Below are positions 1 to 11,408 of a stretch of DNA of 64,000 nt, in pieces. Position 1 is the first letter of the stretch. The number at the start of each line of letters is the position of its first letter. The stretch comes from Quercus robur (lineage: Eukaryota; Streptophyta; Magnoliopsida; Fagales; Fagaceae): contig NC_065541.1 of assembly GCF_932294415.1 (NCBI RefSeq), forward strand, positions 53,422,290 through 53,486,289, in the 5' to 3' direction. A model generated the notes under the pieces. It did not search any database and was not told the origin of the DNA. It saw nothing but the letters and a program-made list of their open reading frames with translations. A program made the position numbers and the translations under genes.

Positions 1-920
1 TGGCAAAGAATAAAGTTGATTATTGAGTTGAATTTCACTACTTGTTTCTTATTTAAAGTATCAAGCAGCTTTGTAGTTTGACGAGTTAATTGCATGGTAG
101 TTTCTAGTTTGTAAGATGTTTACTTTACTATGGATGTTTTTGATTGGAATAGGAGGGAACAGATTGGTGGGTATGGAATGAAGAGTTGGTGCTTGGGAGC
201 TGAAGAAAAAGAAAGTGAAGTGTGATGTAAAGGAGAAATGGGGTTGGTCTGAAAATAAATTAGAGCCGTTGGTGGGGGAGTAAAGTCTAAAGTGTGATGT
301 GACAATGCTCTGACCGTGAGGCCACCAATTTGCCACCATAACTCTGTTTCTATAACTCAAAAACACCATTTTTTTTTTGTTTTTATTTTCACTAACTCAT
401 AACTCAAGTTCGTGAGATTTGAGTGATAAAAACAGAAAATGAAAACTCATCCAAACAAGTGTAGCATGCATGGGACCTATAGATTTTGAGTGATGAGTGA
501 TGGAAAACACAAGATCCAAACACCCCCTTAGTGTCTTGAATCTAATTCCAACCTTTAATTATAGAAACTCCTACTATTACAATAACGAGTATAATAATTA
601 TATGAATAAATGGGCTGTAATGCCCATTAATCTTAAGTAGGTCTTGTCAATCTATAAATAAGACTATTTGCATCATTCCTTACACACACACATATGTATA
701 TGTATAACAATATTTATAGATGTTTAATGTATATTTGAGAATGATTGGGCAAAGAAAGATGTTTTATTGGTGGAGCTTTGGGCTAAGATAATGGTGCAAA
801 ATTAGTTTAAGCCACACGACAGTGTAGTCAAGCTACTGTATCTTGGAGTAAACAAGTTAAATAGAGTTTCTAGTTTCTATTGCACCCATTTGTAGAATTT
901 GCCATCCACAGAGAGCTTAA
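1..920. other. Intergenic, no gene seen
   Basis: AT-rich spacer. I see no exon-like coding stretch. The only structured part is the 340-532 segment, annotated separately. Confidence 0.5.
340..532. repeat. Fragment related to the 921-1785 MITE
   Basis: The segment has the same subterminal vocabulary as the neighbouring MITE: repeated ataactca, gagtgatg and gatggaaa words, and a right end reading ccaaacacccccTTAg. This looks like one end of a related TIR element. I did not find a matching left end, so it is probably truncated. Confidence 0.35.
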
Positions 921-1230
921 GGGCCTGTTTGGGTAAGCATTTTTCGTCACTCAATTTCCGTCACTCAATTTTCATCACTCATCACTCATCACTCATCACT
1001 CATAACTCATCACTTATCACTCATCACTCAATTTTTCACATCCGTTTGCCTTCATCACTCAGTTTCCATCACTCACAATTTTTCACACTATTTGGAGGGC
1101 CCACGCCTGTCACAGTGCAACTTTTTTTTTTTTTTTTTTTTTCACTAGCAGCTTCTTTTTTTTTTTTTTTTTTTTTTTTTTTCCTCCTGGGTTGGCTGTT
1201 CCGTCTGGTTCTTTTTTCTTCTTCTTTCTT

Positions 1231-1268
<38 letters not shown>

Positions 1269-1328
1269 CACTAAGTTTGGTGAGTCTAGGTACTAAAGAA
1301 AAAAAAAACAGAACAGAACAGACGAACC

Positions 1329-1362
<34 letters not shown>

Positions 1363-1438
1363 AAAAACAAAACCAAACCCAACAAAAAAAAAAAAAAAAA
1401 AAAAGAAAAAGAAAAAAAGGAACGAACAGCCAACCCAG

Positions 1439-1495
<57 letters not shown>

Positions 1496-1785
1496 AAGAA
1501 AGTCAAAAGGTGGTCAAAAGTTGCGGCTGTGGGTCCCTCATGTGTGTTTATTTACGGAAATGCCATTGAGTTATGAGTTATGGAAACTGAAAACAGCCTT
1601 TTGTTGTTTTCAGTTTCCATAACTCATAACTCAAAAATCAGAGAATTGAGTGATGGAAACAGAGTTATGAAAACAGAGTTATCGTTTGGCCAAACAACCT
1701 TTTTGCTATGGGTCCCACCATTTTTGAGTTATGAGTTATGGAAACTGAGAATTGAGTTGTGGAAATTGCTTACCCAAACAGGCTC
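921..1785. mobile_element. PIF/Harbinger-type (Tourist-like) MITE
   Basis: The left end reads GGGCCTGTTTGGGTAAGCA and the right end is its near-perfect inverse, TGCTTACCCAAACAGGCTC. Both are flanked by TAA (918-920 and 1786-1788), the 3-bp target duplication typical of PIF/Harbinger. Inside each end are many copies of heptamer-like tcatcac / gttatgag words, possibly transposase-binding subterminal repeats. The core is long T runs followed by long A runs. No transposase is encoded. Confidence 0.8.
1120..1492. repeat. Poly(T) then poly(A) low-complexity core
   Basis: Homopolymer T tracts occupy about 1122-1270 and homopolymer A tracts about 1333-1492, within the MITE. The two halves can base-pair, so a transcript would fold on itself. 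The Phe-rich and Lys-rich reading frames here are artefacts of the tracts. Confidence 0.85.
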
Positions 1786-2472
1786 TAAATCTCCTTAAAT
1801 AAACAAAAATTTCTGAGCCTCAGCCTAACTAGTTTCATTATAATTAATTATTTATTTATATATCTCCAATTGGCTTTTTTCTAGTTTTAAATTTCATGTA
1901 ATTTTTATTATATTTATATATCTCCAACTTCAGAAGAGAGAACACTAATTAGTTATTACCACTACTCAAATTTATTACTACCTTACAAGACCCAATCCCC
2001 TCACTTAAAATTTTGGAGGATCTAAGATTAACCTACTCAGGTTGATCCCGATTTAGAAAGTTGGTTTGTTTGTTGTTCACATAAACTACCAATGAAGAGA
2101 AGAGCCAGACAACCATCGATCCCCAATTTGGTTGGAATCCTCGCTGTGATTCCTATATTTTCCTAACACACTGCTTTTTAAAGACATCGTATATTTGAAA
2201 CAATTAAAATCAGATCGGTAATATACTTTCAATAGAGCTTTTGTTACAAGCTATGTTTCAAAATTTTCTTTTTTCTTGGTCGGCATCTTTCAAAATTTAA
2301 TGAATATATATATACACAGCCCAACATGGTGCATACTTAGGCCCAAATGAAACTATGGGAGCTCAAATAATTAAATTTAGTCATGCTATCAATGATCAAT
2401 GTTAATCATAAAAGGACCATGCGGACCGCAGTGTCAAGCCCATGCTTTTTTTTGCACTTTCTAGCTAAGATT

Positions 2473-2672
2473 TTTTTTTTTTTTTTTTTGAATGTTGAAG
2501 GTGGCATCTCTTACAGTACGATGTGGGCATCTCCACATGTGAGTCAAACACAAGAGCATTTTAAACCCCAAGTTTAGGCCTACTCACCCCACTTATTGGT
2601 GAGAGTCGAACCCAAGTGCTTATGGGAGTAATCCGAACTCATACCACCCCACTATAGAGCTTCAGTGGTCAA
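2473..2672 (-). mobile_element. tRNA-derived SINE (minus strand)
   Basis: Read on the minus strand, the segment has a box-B-like GGGTTCGACTCTC and ends in an A-tail, seen as T's at 2471-2488 on the plus strand. Near-identical flanks of the form tttctagcta(a)gatt, at about 2458-2472 and 2673-2686, look like a target-site duplication of about 14 bp. This size and structure fit a plant SINE. Confidence 0.65.
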
Positions 2673-2686
2673 TTTCTAGCTAGATT

Positions 2687-5600
2687 AGTCTTGCACTTTT
2701 CTACTTCGAGTTTCTTCTTCAATGGATAATCGAGTAGCCAAAAGACAATTTACACGGCTTGGTGCACATATGACATATATAATGTCCCCTGATTGGATCA
2801 ACAGATCATTAGTAACACACGTACTCCACTGTAATAATTAATTTCAAGTCCTTAGCTCTTTGTGTTGAGTCAAATTTAAAGAAGGTGTTTGATTAGTAAA
2901 GCCATACAAAAAAGGTTGGAAGCAGGAGGAGGCTTGTCTAAATTAAAAGCTACTACTATTGGTGTTTCATATGAGGAACCAAACTCACTTTTTGCAAGGT
3001 TCCAAATAATAACTTTGAAAAAGCTTTGAATGATAGATTCACTTCTATCTTTCTCTTTGGTTTGGGGTGGGGTGGGGGATTCTTGATATCGATAGGGTGG
3101 AAGTTAATGACCTGGCGATAAATAGACTTAGAGGTAGTTAGGTTCTTTTCATTTTACTAAAAAATTGACATAATCGTAATGTGATCGGTACTATATTAAT
3201 ATCATAAATAAATTGACATAATCCTAAAGGTGATTAGTATTATATTAATAATATCATGAATAATTTTTTAGTAATACTATAGTTACAAACTATTTTACAA
3301 TATTTTTATAAAATGTTGAAGTGACCAACTTTTTATTGGTTTTCATTTAAGCCCATCATTAATATCATTTTTTTCATTTGCCAATAATCACTTACCACAT
3401 TAGCTGTTTATAAATTTTTTTTGTAAAATAGTTTATATCTCTAGCATAACTCATTCTTATTGGTTTTCATCTAAGCCCACTATTAATATCATTTTTTCAT
3501 TTACCAATAATCACTCATCACATTAGCTGTTTATAATTTTTTTTGTAAAATAGTTTTGTATCTCTAGCATTACTCATAATTTTTTTACTCCGTTGAAAAA
3601 TTGACATAAATATTCCTAATATTACTCTAATCATAAATGTGTAGAGTGTTATGGTTTTCTCTTATGTTTATTTTGACATTAATATTTTCTGAAAAATAAA
3701 TCATTTTTAAAAAGTATTTTCTAGAAAATTATATCATTTTCTTATGTTTAATAGTAAACTTAAAATGAGTTGGAAACTATTTTTTGACTTTCTTTATTTA
3801 GTTTGGCGTAAGATAGAGTTGTTTTCTAGAAAATTATAATAGAAAACTATTCTATTTCATGCTAAGCTATATAAGGGGAGTCAAGAAATAGTTTTCTTTT
3901 GAACAATTTTTTATGATATTACAAAAAAAAAAAAAAAAAAGATGCAAAAAACTATCTTCACATAATGTTTTCTATTAAAACAAATAGAAAATATGACATG
4001 TTTATTAAATAGATTGACATGATACTACTTACGGAACAAGTTTGATAAACAAGCCATGTTGGGTTCAATGGGTTGATATTGACATGACCCATTTCAATTT
4101 GATTAAAAAAATGTGACAAAAAAATGATTAACTAATTTTTATTTACATAAATTACAATTATTACAAACAAATAAATTTACCAATTGTATTTCATAATAAC
4201 ATTAATTAAAGTACAAATAGCAAACAATCTAAAACAGTCATTATTTCAACCTAATGAATTTTATCCAAGTTTAAAAATACACGATCTAATAGGGAAAAAA
4301 AGTTAAATCTTTGTTTTGGATAAAAACGTCAAAGACTAGGTTAAAAAAAATTACCAAAATTCTTTTCATTTCTCAATTCTAAATTTAAAATATAAAATTA
4401 TATAAGATAAAATACCACTTATTTATATGGGTTAAACGTGTTCTTGTCAAGATCATTTTGTGTCAAAAAAAAGGTCAATTCATTTTGATACACATCTATT
4501 TACATTAAACACTAATTCATAAAAAATCCTATCATCTCTGTGTCATATCAAACATGGTAGAAAAAACATAATACTAATGGGGCTTTTTGTGAATGAATAG
4601 TTAGCTTCAATCCAAATGCAATGTTTTTTTTTTGAAACTGAACCTTGATTGGTATTCATTGATCACGAAATTGAAGTACAACAGAGACAAAGATTACAAA
4701 CTACCTATTGACTACCCAGACTTAACATTTGGTCCTATCAATAAGCAGTACATTCTGTATTATAGGTGGAGAAAATCCAATCCACGTTTGAGACGTCTCT
4801 GTGCTCCTGGTGATTTGAGCTATATTGTGCGCCGCTCTGTTGTGTTCCCTTTTCAGATGTTTCACACTCCAGCTCCTAAAGGAAGATAGCATGGTGAGAG
4901 CTCCTTGTAGGATAATACCAAAATCAGCACCAAAAGATCTAGAATTCAGCGCTTGGATAGCTATAGCTGAGTTAGATTGAGTAGGTATGAGGTCCCATTG
5001 AGTAGGTATGAGAGTTGCCTTTGATTTGGTTTTAGCTCATTTTGGAGTATGGTGGATGATTGAATCCAACCATTGAGTGGGATCATAAAAACATGCAATT
5101 GTATTTATTTATTATTTATTTTATAAAAATTAAAACACTATCCAAAATTATAATCCATAAAAAATTTTAATGTTCTATTTTTATTTTCCATAGGAACTTC
5201 AGCATGGGAAAGCACAGGAAACTATTAATAGTTTTCTGCTTTTGATCAAATTATAGTTTTGAATCTTTGATCCTTAACATTTGAAGTTACTTTATTTTGG
5301 TCATTTACGTTTTAATATTTTTATTTTGATTCTTTATGTTTGATTTATTTTTATATTAGCTATTTATATTTTAAAATTTTCATTTTTATAAAAAACCAAA
5401 CAAAAAAAATTGAATCAAATATAGTATATTTTTACTCGTTTATATCTTAAGGAACATTAAGTTTTTTAAACTAATATAAATTAATGAGGGAATATTCCTG
5501 GAGGATATTAGATCGACAGTGTAAAATAAGATTCATGGCTATGCAGATCTGGACCGATCAACAATGAGTTTATCTTATCAAAAAAACCAATGAGTTTATG

Positions 5601-5697
5601 ATCAGACAGACCCTCTTACATTCATTCAACCAGCTCATTACAAAATTTTCCATTTCTAATAATTATTTCTCTCATTCTTTTGCAAATTCCAACTCCA
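2687..5697. other. Intergenic, AT-rich
   Basis: I recognise no gene. The region holds the direct duplication at 3335-3585. An 85-codon open stretch at 4632-4889 starts beside a T-run and matches nothing I know; it could be a retro-derived fragment. The last 100-200 bases should contain the promoter and 5' UTR of the EG16-like gene. Confidence 0.4.
3335..3585. repeat. Two-copy direct repeat, about 124 bp
   Basis: The phrase attggttttcat(t/c)taagccc starts at 3335 and again at 3459. Each is followed by matching text through gtaaaatagttt and tctctagcat. Two diverged tandem copies, probably of a transposon tail. Confidence 0.7.
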
Positions 5698-6339
5698 ATG
5701 GCTGATCCAGCTCTTCATCCAGAAACCCAACCCCTGAAACAAATCGCCATAGACTACACCCCAGAAGCTTGCACACATTGCCCCAACTCCAACACCATCA
5801 CCCTCACCTTCGACCACCGCGGTGGCGCCAGGTGGCGCACCACCACTCGCTTCCTCTACGGCACCTTCAGCGCCCTCATTCAGTGTCCTACAGGGAACAC
5901 CGATGGCCTCAACTTCAACCTCTACCTCTCCTCCTTAGAGGGTGACAAGTCACAGGACGAGATCGACTTCGAGTTCTTAGGCAAAGACAAGACCATTGTC
6001 CAAACTAACTATTACACCACTGGCACTGGCAACAGAGAGAGCATTCACCAACTGGGTTTTGATTGCTCTGATGGGTTCCATGAGTATGTCATCAAGTGGG
6101 GTCCTGGTGAGATCGTGTGGCTGATTGATGGGAAGGTTGTGAGGAAGGTGGAGAGGAAAGAGGGTGAGGATTTTCCTGAGAAGCCTATGTTTTTGTATTC
6201 TTCGGTTTGGGATGCTAGCTATATTGATGAGGGAAGGTGGACTGGGAAGTATGTGGGTTGTGATGCACCTTATGTTTGTGTTTATAAGGATATTCATGTG
6301 CCAACAGGGACTGCTTTGGAGTGTTCTTGTGATTCCTGA
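5698..6339 (+). CDS. EG16: EG16-like GH16 endo-beta-glucanase
   Basis: Single-exon 213-residue protein of glycoside hydrolase family 16. The catalytic signature DEIDFEFLG sits at residues 87-95, giving Glu88 as nucleophile and Glu92 as acid/base in the E-x-D-x-E arrangement shared with XTHs. No signal peptide is visible after the chosen ATG, and the C-terminal extension of xyloglucan endotransglucosylases is missing. These are the known hallmarks of plant EG16, which cuts mixed-linkage glucan and xyloglucan backbones rather than transferring them. The ATG at 5698 is the first Met in frame. An AATAAA at 6375-6380 may be the polyadenylation signal. I see no frame damage. The family assignment is firm; EG16 rather than an unusual XTH rests on length and the missing ends. 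Confidence 0.85.
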   Translation: MADPALHPETQPLKQIAIDYTPEACTHCPNSNTITLTFDHRGGARWRTTTRFLYGTFSALIQCPTGNTDGLNFNLYLSSLEGDKSQDEIDFEFLGKDKTIVQTNYYTTGTGNRESIHQLGFDCSDGFHEYVIKWGPGEIVWLIDGKVVRKVERKEGEDFPEKPMFLYSSVWDASYIDEGRWTGKYVGCDAPYVCVYKDIHVPTGTALECSCDS

Positions 6340-7261
6340 TCTGGGTTTTTGATTTGGGGGTGTTTGAGAATTTTAATAAATGTTTGGTTTTTTTTTTTAT
6401 TGATGTGTTGGTTAGCTGATCTTTGGGTTGTTTAAGACCTTGAATGGGGATGGTCTATTGTTGTACTCATGTATTTGTTGAATATAGTTGTTGATGATGT
6501 TGATTGCTCTTATGTTTGCAACTTGTGTTTCAAAGGATTAAAGAATTAGAATTGGTTTAATTACTATGCAAGTATAGTTATTTGTATGTTATTCTGAATT
6601 TTATTGTAATAGGAATGCTGGATGAGATTCTATTTCATTTTGAGGTGGTTTTCTGTGGAATAATGCAGCTTGGATATCTGATGGAGCAACATATCTTTAC
6701 TCTGAACAAGCATAGTGGAATGCTTATTTGTTTTAGTTTAGTGGTCTGAGCATTTTTATCAATTTATGGGATCATATTTACCTTAAATGTCATGGAGGTT
6801 GCCCAGATCCATGGGTTTTATATATCTGTGCTGTGTTTCAATGACATTCAGCTTCATGTTGCAATGACGCTTGAGAATTCAGTAAAAGATGAGTTGAGTT
6901 CTTGATTTTGGTTTTCTGGTTATGTATACACTTAATATGTTTGTTGCTTGAGATTTTCTTTATAAAATTTCTTATTTGTATTGTTGCAGCTCTTTAACTA
7001 TGTTTAAAAGATATCATTGTTGACAAATGGGTACATCTCTTGTATGCTTAACAGTTACACTATCTATAGTTGAGTTTCTGCACGATATGTGGTGCAACTT
7101 AATATTAATTTTCTCCAATATTTTGATAAATTTTGCCAAAAATCTTGAAACTCAACTGATTAGCACCTCAATATTCAATAGAAACATTCAAGATTCAGAT
7201 CCCCACTCCCAACTATCAATATATAAAAAAAATGTTTCAATAAATTTAATTGTAAAAAATT
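6340..7261. other. 3' UTR of EG16-like gene and spacer
   Basis: AATAAA at 6375-6380 lies 36 bases after the stop. The rest is AT-rich with no recognised gene. The Tat retrotransposon inserted at its right edge, duplicating GTAAT (7262-7266). Confidence 0.5.
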
Positions 7262-7266
7262 GTAAT

Positions 7267-7953
7267 TGTGGGGCCCGGCCCAAAAATGATGGGCTATTCC
7301 AAGCTCAGGCCCGTCCGAGGAGCGTCCTGTCCAACGAAAAGCCTCATATGAAGCGCTATTCAACCCCAATAGCGTCAAGGAAACCCGTCCGAGGAGTAAC
7401 TCCTCCTCGGACATCGCGAAGCCCAGACGAGGAACTTGCCCCAGCCATTTCAGCTCGTCTTTCCAACATATAAAACGAATTAAATTCAAAATATCTCACG
7501 GAAGGCTACCACCACATTAATTGCGCCCCAACCACCCTCTTGGCCGCATTAATGAGGAAAAGACTCCTGAACAGTACCGCCTTGGCCTCTGCAACTCACA
7601 AAGGGTCTGATGAGGGCGTCTGATGGGACAGGTGCTCGAGTGGATGCTTGGATGATTAACAGGTGTAAGGCTGAGATGAAAAGAAGAAAAATATATAATG
7701 TAGTGGAGTCCCTCAAAGAAGGGGACGGGAGAACTGTATCAGGAACAAAAAAGAAATAAAATCAGACTTGAGAAAGATCCACTCTGGTGTTTTTCTATTT
7801 TCCTTTTGCAAACCATACTGCCCATGCATAAGACCGAACAAGTTCACTGAGGCCAAGTTCTTTGACCCATCCTCTACAAATAATTATTGTGGGTTGCGCT
7901 TTGGGCCAGGGCCTAATCAACACAAGTTGGGCCAGGAAAATCGTGTAACCACA
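7267..7953 (+). repeat. 5' LTR of Tat element
   Basis: 687 bp, TG...CA termini, directly followed by the primer-binding site. It contains a hairpin and TATA box (separate entry). Confidence 0.95.
7387..7475 (+). promoter_or_regulatory. LTR promoter: hairpin plus TATA box
   Basis: A perfect 10-bp inverted repeat, GTCCGAGGAG / CTCCTCGGAC (7387-7396, 7403-7412), lies about 57 bp before TATAAAA at 7469-7475. The same pair sits in the 3' LTR, with the TATA at 17299-17305. This is the likely U3 core promoter; transcription would start some 25-35 bp downstream of the TATA box. Confidence 0.6.
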
Positions 7954-7955
7954 AT

Positions 7956-7971
7956 TGGCGCCGTCTGTGGG
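7956..7971 (+). other. Primer-binding site of Tat element
   Basis: TGGCGCCGTCTGTGGG begins two bases after the 5' LTR. Its first nine bases fit the 3' end of plant tRNA-Asp, but the remainder does not match the usual tRNA-Asp site, so the priming tRNA is uncertain. Confidence 0.7.
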
Positions 7972-8006
7972 AAGAGCTAGGGCATCAGCTAGTGCAACAG
8001 TCGAGC

Positions 8007-10046
8007 ATGGAAGAACTAGATCCACACCAGGAGGATCCTCACCAAGCTAACTCCCAACGAACACGACCCGCCGAGTCCCAGAGGCAAAATAACCCAACCA
8101 ACCCAGGCGGCAGGGGGAATCGTGAGGGGAGTGTGCATACCACCCGGACGAGCCAGAGTCACACTCAGATAGGAAGTCACGTGTCTCAGAGGCGAAATAG
8201 TCACCAGGCCATGCAGCGAGAGATAGATGACCTAAAAAGGAAGTTACGACGTGCGCAGCGAAGATGATCTCCCTCTGACTCAGGCGAGTCTTCTAATCCG
8301 GAAGACGTGAGTTACAGACGAAGGTCAAGGACCCCCCCAAGCGAAACCTTTTCTTACGAAAAGGAACCATGCCTTGTACGAAAGTATGAGCGCCCGTCCA
8401 GCAAAGGTTCGGGGAGCGACGCCATGAAGAAGGCGTTGGATCAGGTCTCAAGATCACCCTTCACGAATAGAATCGAAGGGGCTAAGATGCCAAGACGCTT
8501 CAACCAACCGGCGTTCGCCATTTATCACGGCAAAGCAGACCCGGTGGAGCACGTGAGTCAGTTTAATCAAAAGATGACAATTTACTCGCAAAACGAGGCC
8601 CTGATGTGCAAAATCTTCCCCTCTAGCTTGGGATCGATGGCAATGAGATGGTTCAACAGCCTGAAGACAAACTCCGTAGGCTCCTACAAGCAGCTCACTC
8701 AAGCTTTTTGCTCCCGTTTCATTACAAACACCAGAGTCCCTCAACCTCTCAGTTCGCTACTGTCCTTATCCATGCACGAAGGAGAAACCCTGAAAGCGTA
8801 CTCGGATAGGTATTGGGAGGTGTATAACGATTTAGATGACAACCATGATAACGTTGCTATCAGCACGTTCACAAGCGGCCTCCCCACCGGGCATGGCTTA
8901 AGGAAATCCCTCACCGGGAAACCAGTTACTGACGTCCAACAGCTGATGGATAGGATCGACAAGTACAAAAGAGTGGAGGAGGATCAGCTACAAGGGAAGG
9001 GAAAGGAGAAGGTCATCCCCTTTAAAGCAAATGATTTCAGAATGGAACGTCACAATCCTGGTCAGCCGAGGAGAGATTTTCCGCGACAGGCTGGGCAGAG
9101 CACCCCGCAAACAGTGAATGTCGTATTCAGAGAGCCGGTACAACAAGTACTGGAGAAAGTAAGGGATGAACCCTATTTCAGATGGCCGGGAAAGATGGCT
9201 GGAAACCCTGCCAATCGTAATCAGAACTTGTATTGCCAATATCATCAGGACCACGGGCATACTACTGAGGACTGCAGGAATTTGTGGAATCACCTGGATC
9301 AATTGGTCCGAGAAGGAAAGCTACGTCACCTGCTGCACCCATCGAGCGGCCATCCCGGCCAAGCGACACAAGAACCTCGAAGGGACGTGTCTTTAAGACC
9401 CCCCACCGGGACGATACATGTCATCCTCGCTGCACCAGGAAGAACTGGGCCACCCATCCCCAGGGTATTAGCCGTGGACCACCTTCCCTCCGAGGGCAGA
9501 CAAAGGGAGCCCAAAAGGATAAAAAAGGGAAGCTCTTTGATACTGGGATTCTCGGATGAGGATAAGGGAGGAACAATTCAACCTCACGATGACGCCTTGG
9601 TGGTCACCTTGCGGATTGGGGGTTTCGATGTGAAAAGGGTATTAGTAGACTCTGGAAGTGCGGAGGAGATAATGTACCCCGACCTATACAAGGGGCTGAA
9701 TCTGAAGCCAGAAGACTTGACAGCTTATGACTCCCCCCTCCTCAGCTTCGAGGGGAAGCTTGTAACGCCAAAGGGGCAAATCCGACTGCCCGTACAGACT
9801 GGGGCGGAAGTGGTGGAGGTGAATTTCATCGTGGTCGACGCTTATTCACCCTACACCGCGATAGTTGCAAGGCCATGGATCCACAGCCTAGAGGCCGTGA
9901 CCTCCACACTTCACCAGAAAGTGAAATACCCATCCAGAGGACGAGTGGAAAAGATCCGAGGAGATCAGGCCGTGGCCAGGAAGTGTGTGGTGGCCGCCAT
10001 TTTACATCGGCCCTTGGTCGAGACCTCGGCCCCAAAGAGCTTATAG
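8007..10046 (+). pseudogene. Tat gag and protease, interrupted
   Basis: The first Met in frame is at 8007. A TGA at 8265-8267 breaks the frame early; coding resemblance resumes at once in the same frame and runs to TAG at 10044-10046. The middle part is the retrotransposon Gag domain. A zinc knuckle of the form C-x2-H-x4-H-x4-C follows at about 9233-9274. Near 9648 a Val-Asp-Ser-Gly-Ser motif marks the aspartic protease. Gag would form the particle and the protease would cut the polyprotein. The TGA probably arose from CGA. The final TAG is followed in frame by the rest of pol and sits in a possible readthrough context (see findings). Confidence 0.85.
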
Positions 10047-11408
10047 CAACCAGCCTCCTCGGCAAAGCAAGACGAGGGGCTGGCCGAGGAGATAAGGTGT
10101 GAAGGTTTAGATAAGGTTGCTGTCAGCAATGACCCGGAGAAGTTCTTTCAGGTCGGCTCTGAATTGCCCTCTCAGGAAAAGGAGGAACTGGTCAGATTTC
10201 TCAGAGAAAATGTCGACGTATTCGCTTGGGACGCCTACGATGCCCCTGGAGTTGATCCCAGCCTCATCTGCCACCACCTGAACGTCAACCCCTCTTCCAC
10301 TCCGAGGAAGCAACCACCCCGACGCCCTTCAAAGGAACACGCTGGTGCCGTAAGAGACGAAGTGGCCAAGTTGAAAAGAGCAGGGGCTATCAAAGAGGTC
10401 TTTTATCCTGAATGGTTGGCGAACACAGTGGTGGTAAGGAAAAAGACGGGGAAGTGGAGGGTCTGCGTGGACTTCACGGACCTGAACAAGGCGTGCCCCA
10501 AGGACCCACTCCCTCTACCCAAAATTGATCGATTGGTGGATGCAACCGTGGGACACCCTCGAATGAGCTTCCTGGACGCCTTCCAGGGCTATCATCAGAT
10601 ACCCCTTGCGCTAGAGGACCAAGAGAAAACGGCTTTCATGACGCCCATCGGAAATTATCATTATAAGGTGATGCCATTCGGGCTAAAGAACGCGGGCTCA
10701 ACCTACCAAAGGATGATGACTCGGATGTTCGAGCCGCAACTGGGCAAGATCATTGAGGTGTATATAGACGATATGGTTGTGAAGAGTAAAAGGGTTTCCG
10801 AGCACGTGCAAGACCTTGGAACAGTCTTCGCTATCTTAAGGGAGCACCGGTTGCGGCTGAATGCCTCCAAATGTTCATTCGGGGTCGAGTCTGGGAAATT
10901 CCTAGGGTACATGGTCACCCATAGAGGAATAGAAGTAAGTCCTGACCAAATCAAAGCCATTAACAGTCTACAGACTCCTCGGAACCCGAAGGAAGTGCAG
11001 AAGCTCACTGGCATGATTGCGGCATTAAGCCGGTTCATATCACGATCGGCGGATCGATGTCGGCCTTTTTACCTCCTGATAAACAAGTGGAAAGAGTTTA
11101 AATGGTCGGAGGATTGCGTTCAGGCTTTCCAGCAGCTTAAGGACTACCTGTCCCGACCACCCGTCATGTCCAGTCCGGAGGCAGACGAGGTGCTGTTTGC
11201 CTACATCGCCGTAGCTCCCCACGCCGTAAGCCTGGTATTAATACGGGATGATAATGGGGTGCAGCGACCGGTGTACTATGTGAGCAAGTCACTACATGAA
11301 GCCGAGGTGCGATACCTACCCTTAGAGAAGGCAATTTTGGCGATAGTGCATGCAACCCGGAAGCTTCCTCATTACTTTCAGGCGCACACGGTCATCGTCC
11401 TGACTTAG
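10047..11408 (+). pseudogene. Tat reverse transcriptase and RNase H, ending at a stop
   Basis: The frame continues directly from gag/protease with no shift. Reverse transcriptase motifs follow in order, including the YIDDM active site near 10760, then the connected Ty3-type RNase H with the usual CTL/LEK-like blocks near 11270-11390. The stop at 11406-11408 falls inside the RNase H end; the text after it, in the same frame, is the expected continuation. A single CAG to TAG change would explain it. The enzyme would copy element RNA into cDNA in the particle; in this copy it is truncated. Confidence 0.85.

Noticed and set aside
899-1506. Long Phe-rich and Lys-rich reading frames on both strands
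   Set aside because: They are translations of poly(T)/poly(A) tracts inside a MITE.
4632-4889. 85-codon open frame
   Set aside because: It has no ATG start, no recognisable motif and begins beside a T-run; not enough to call a gene.
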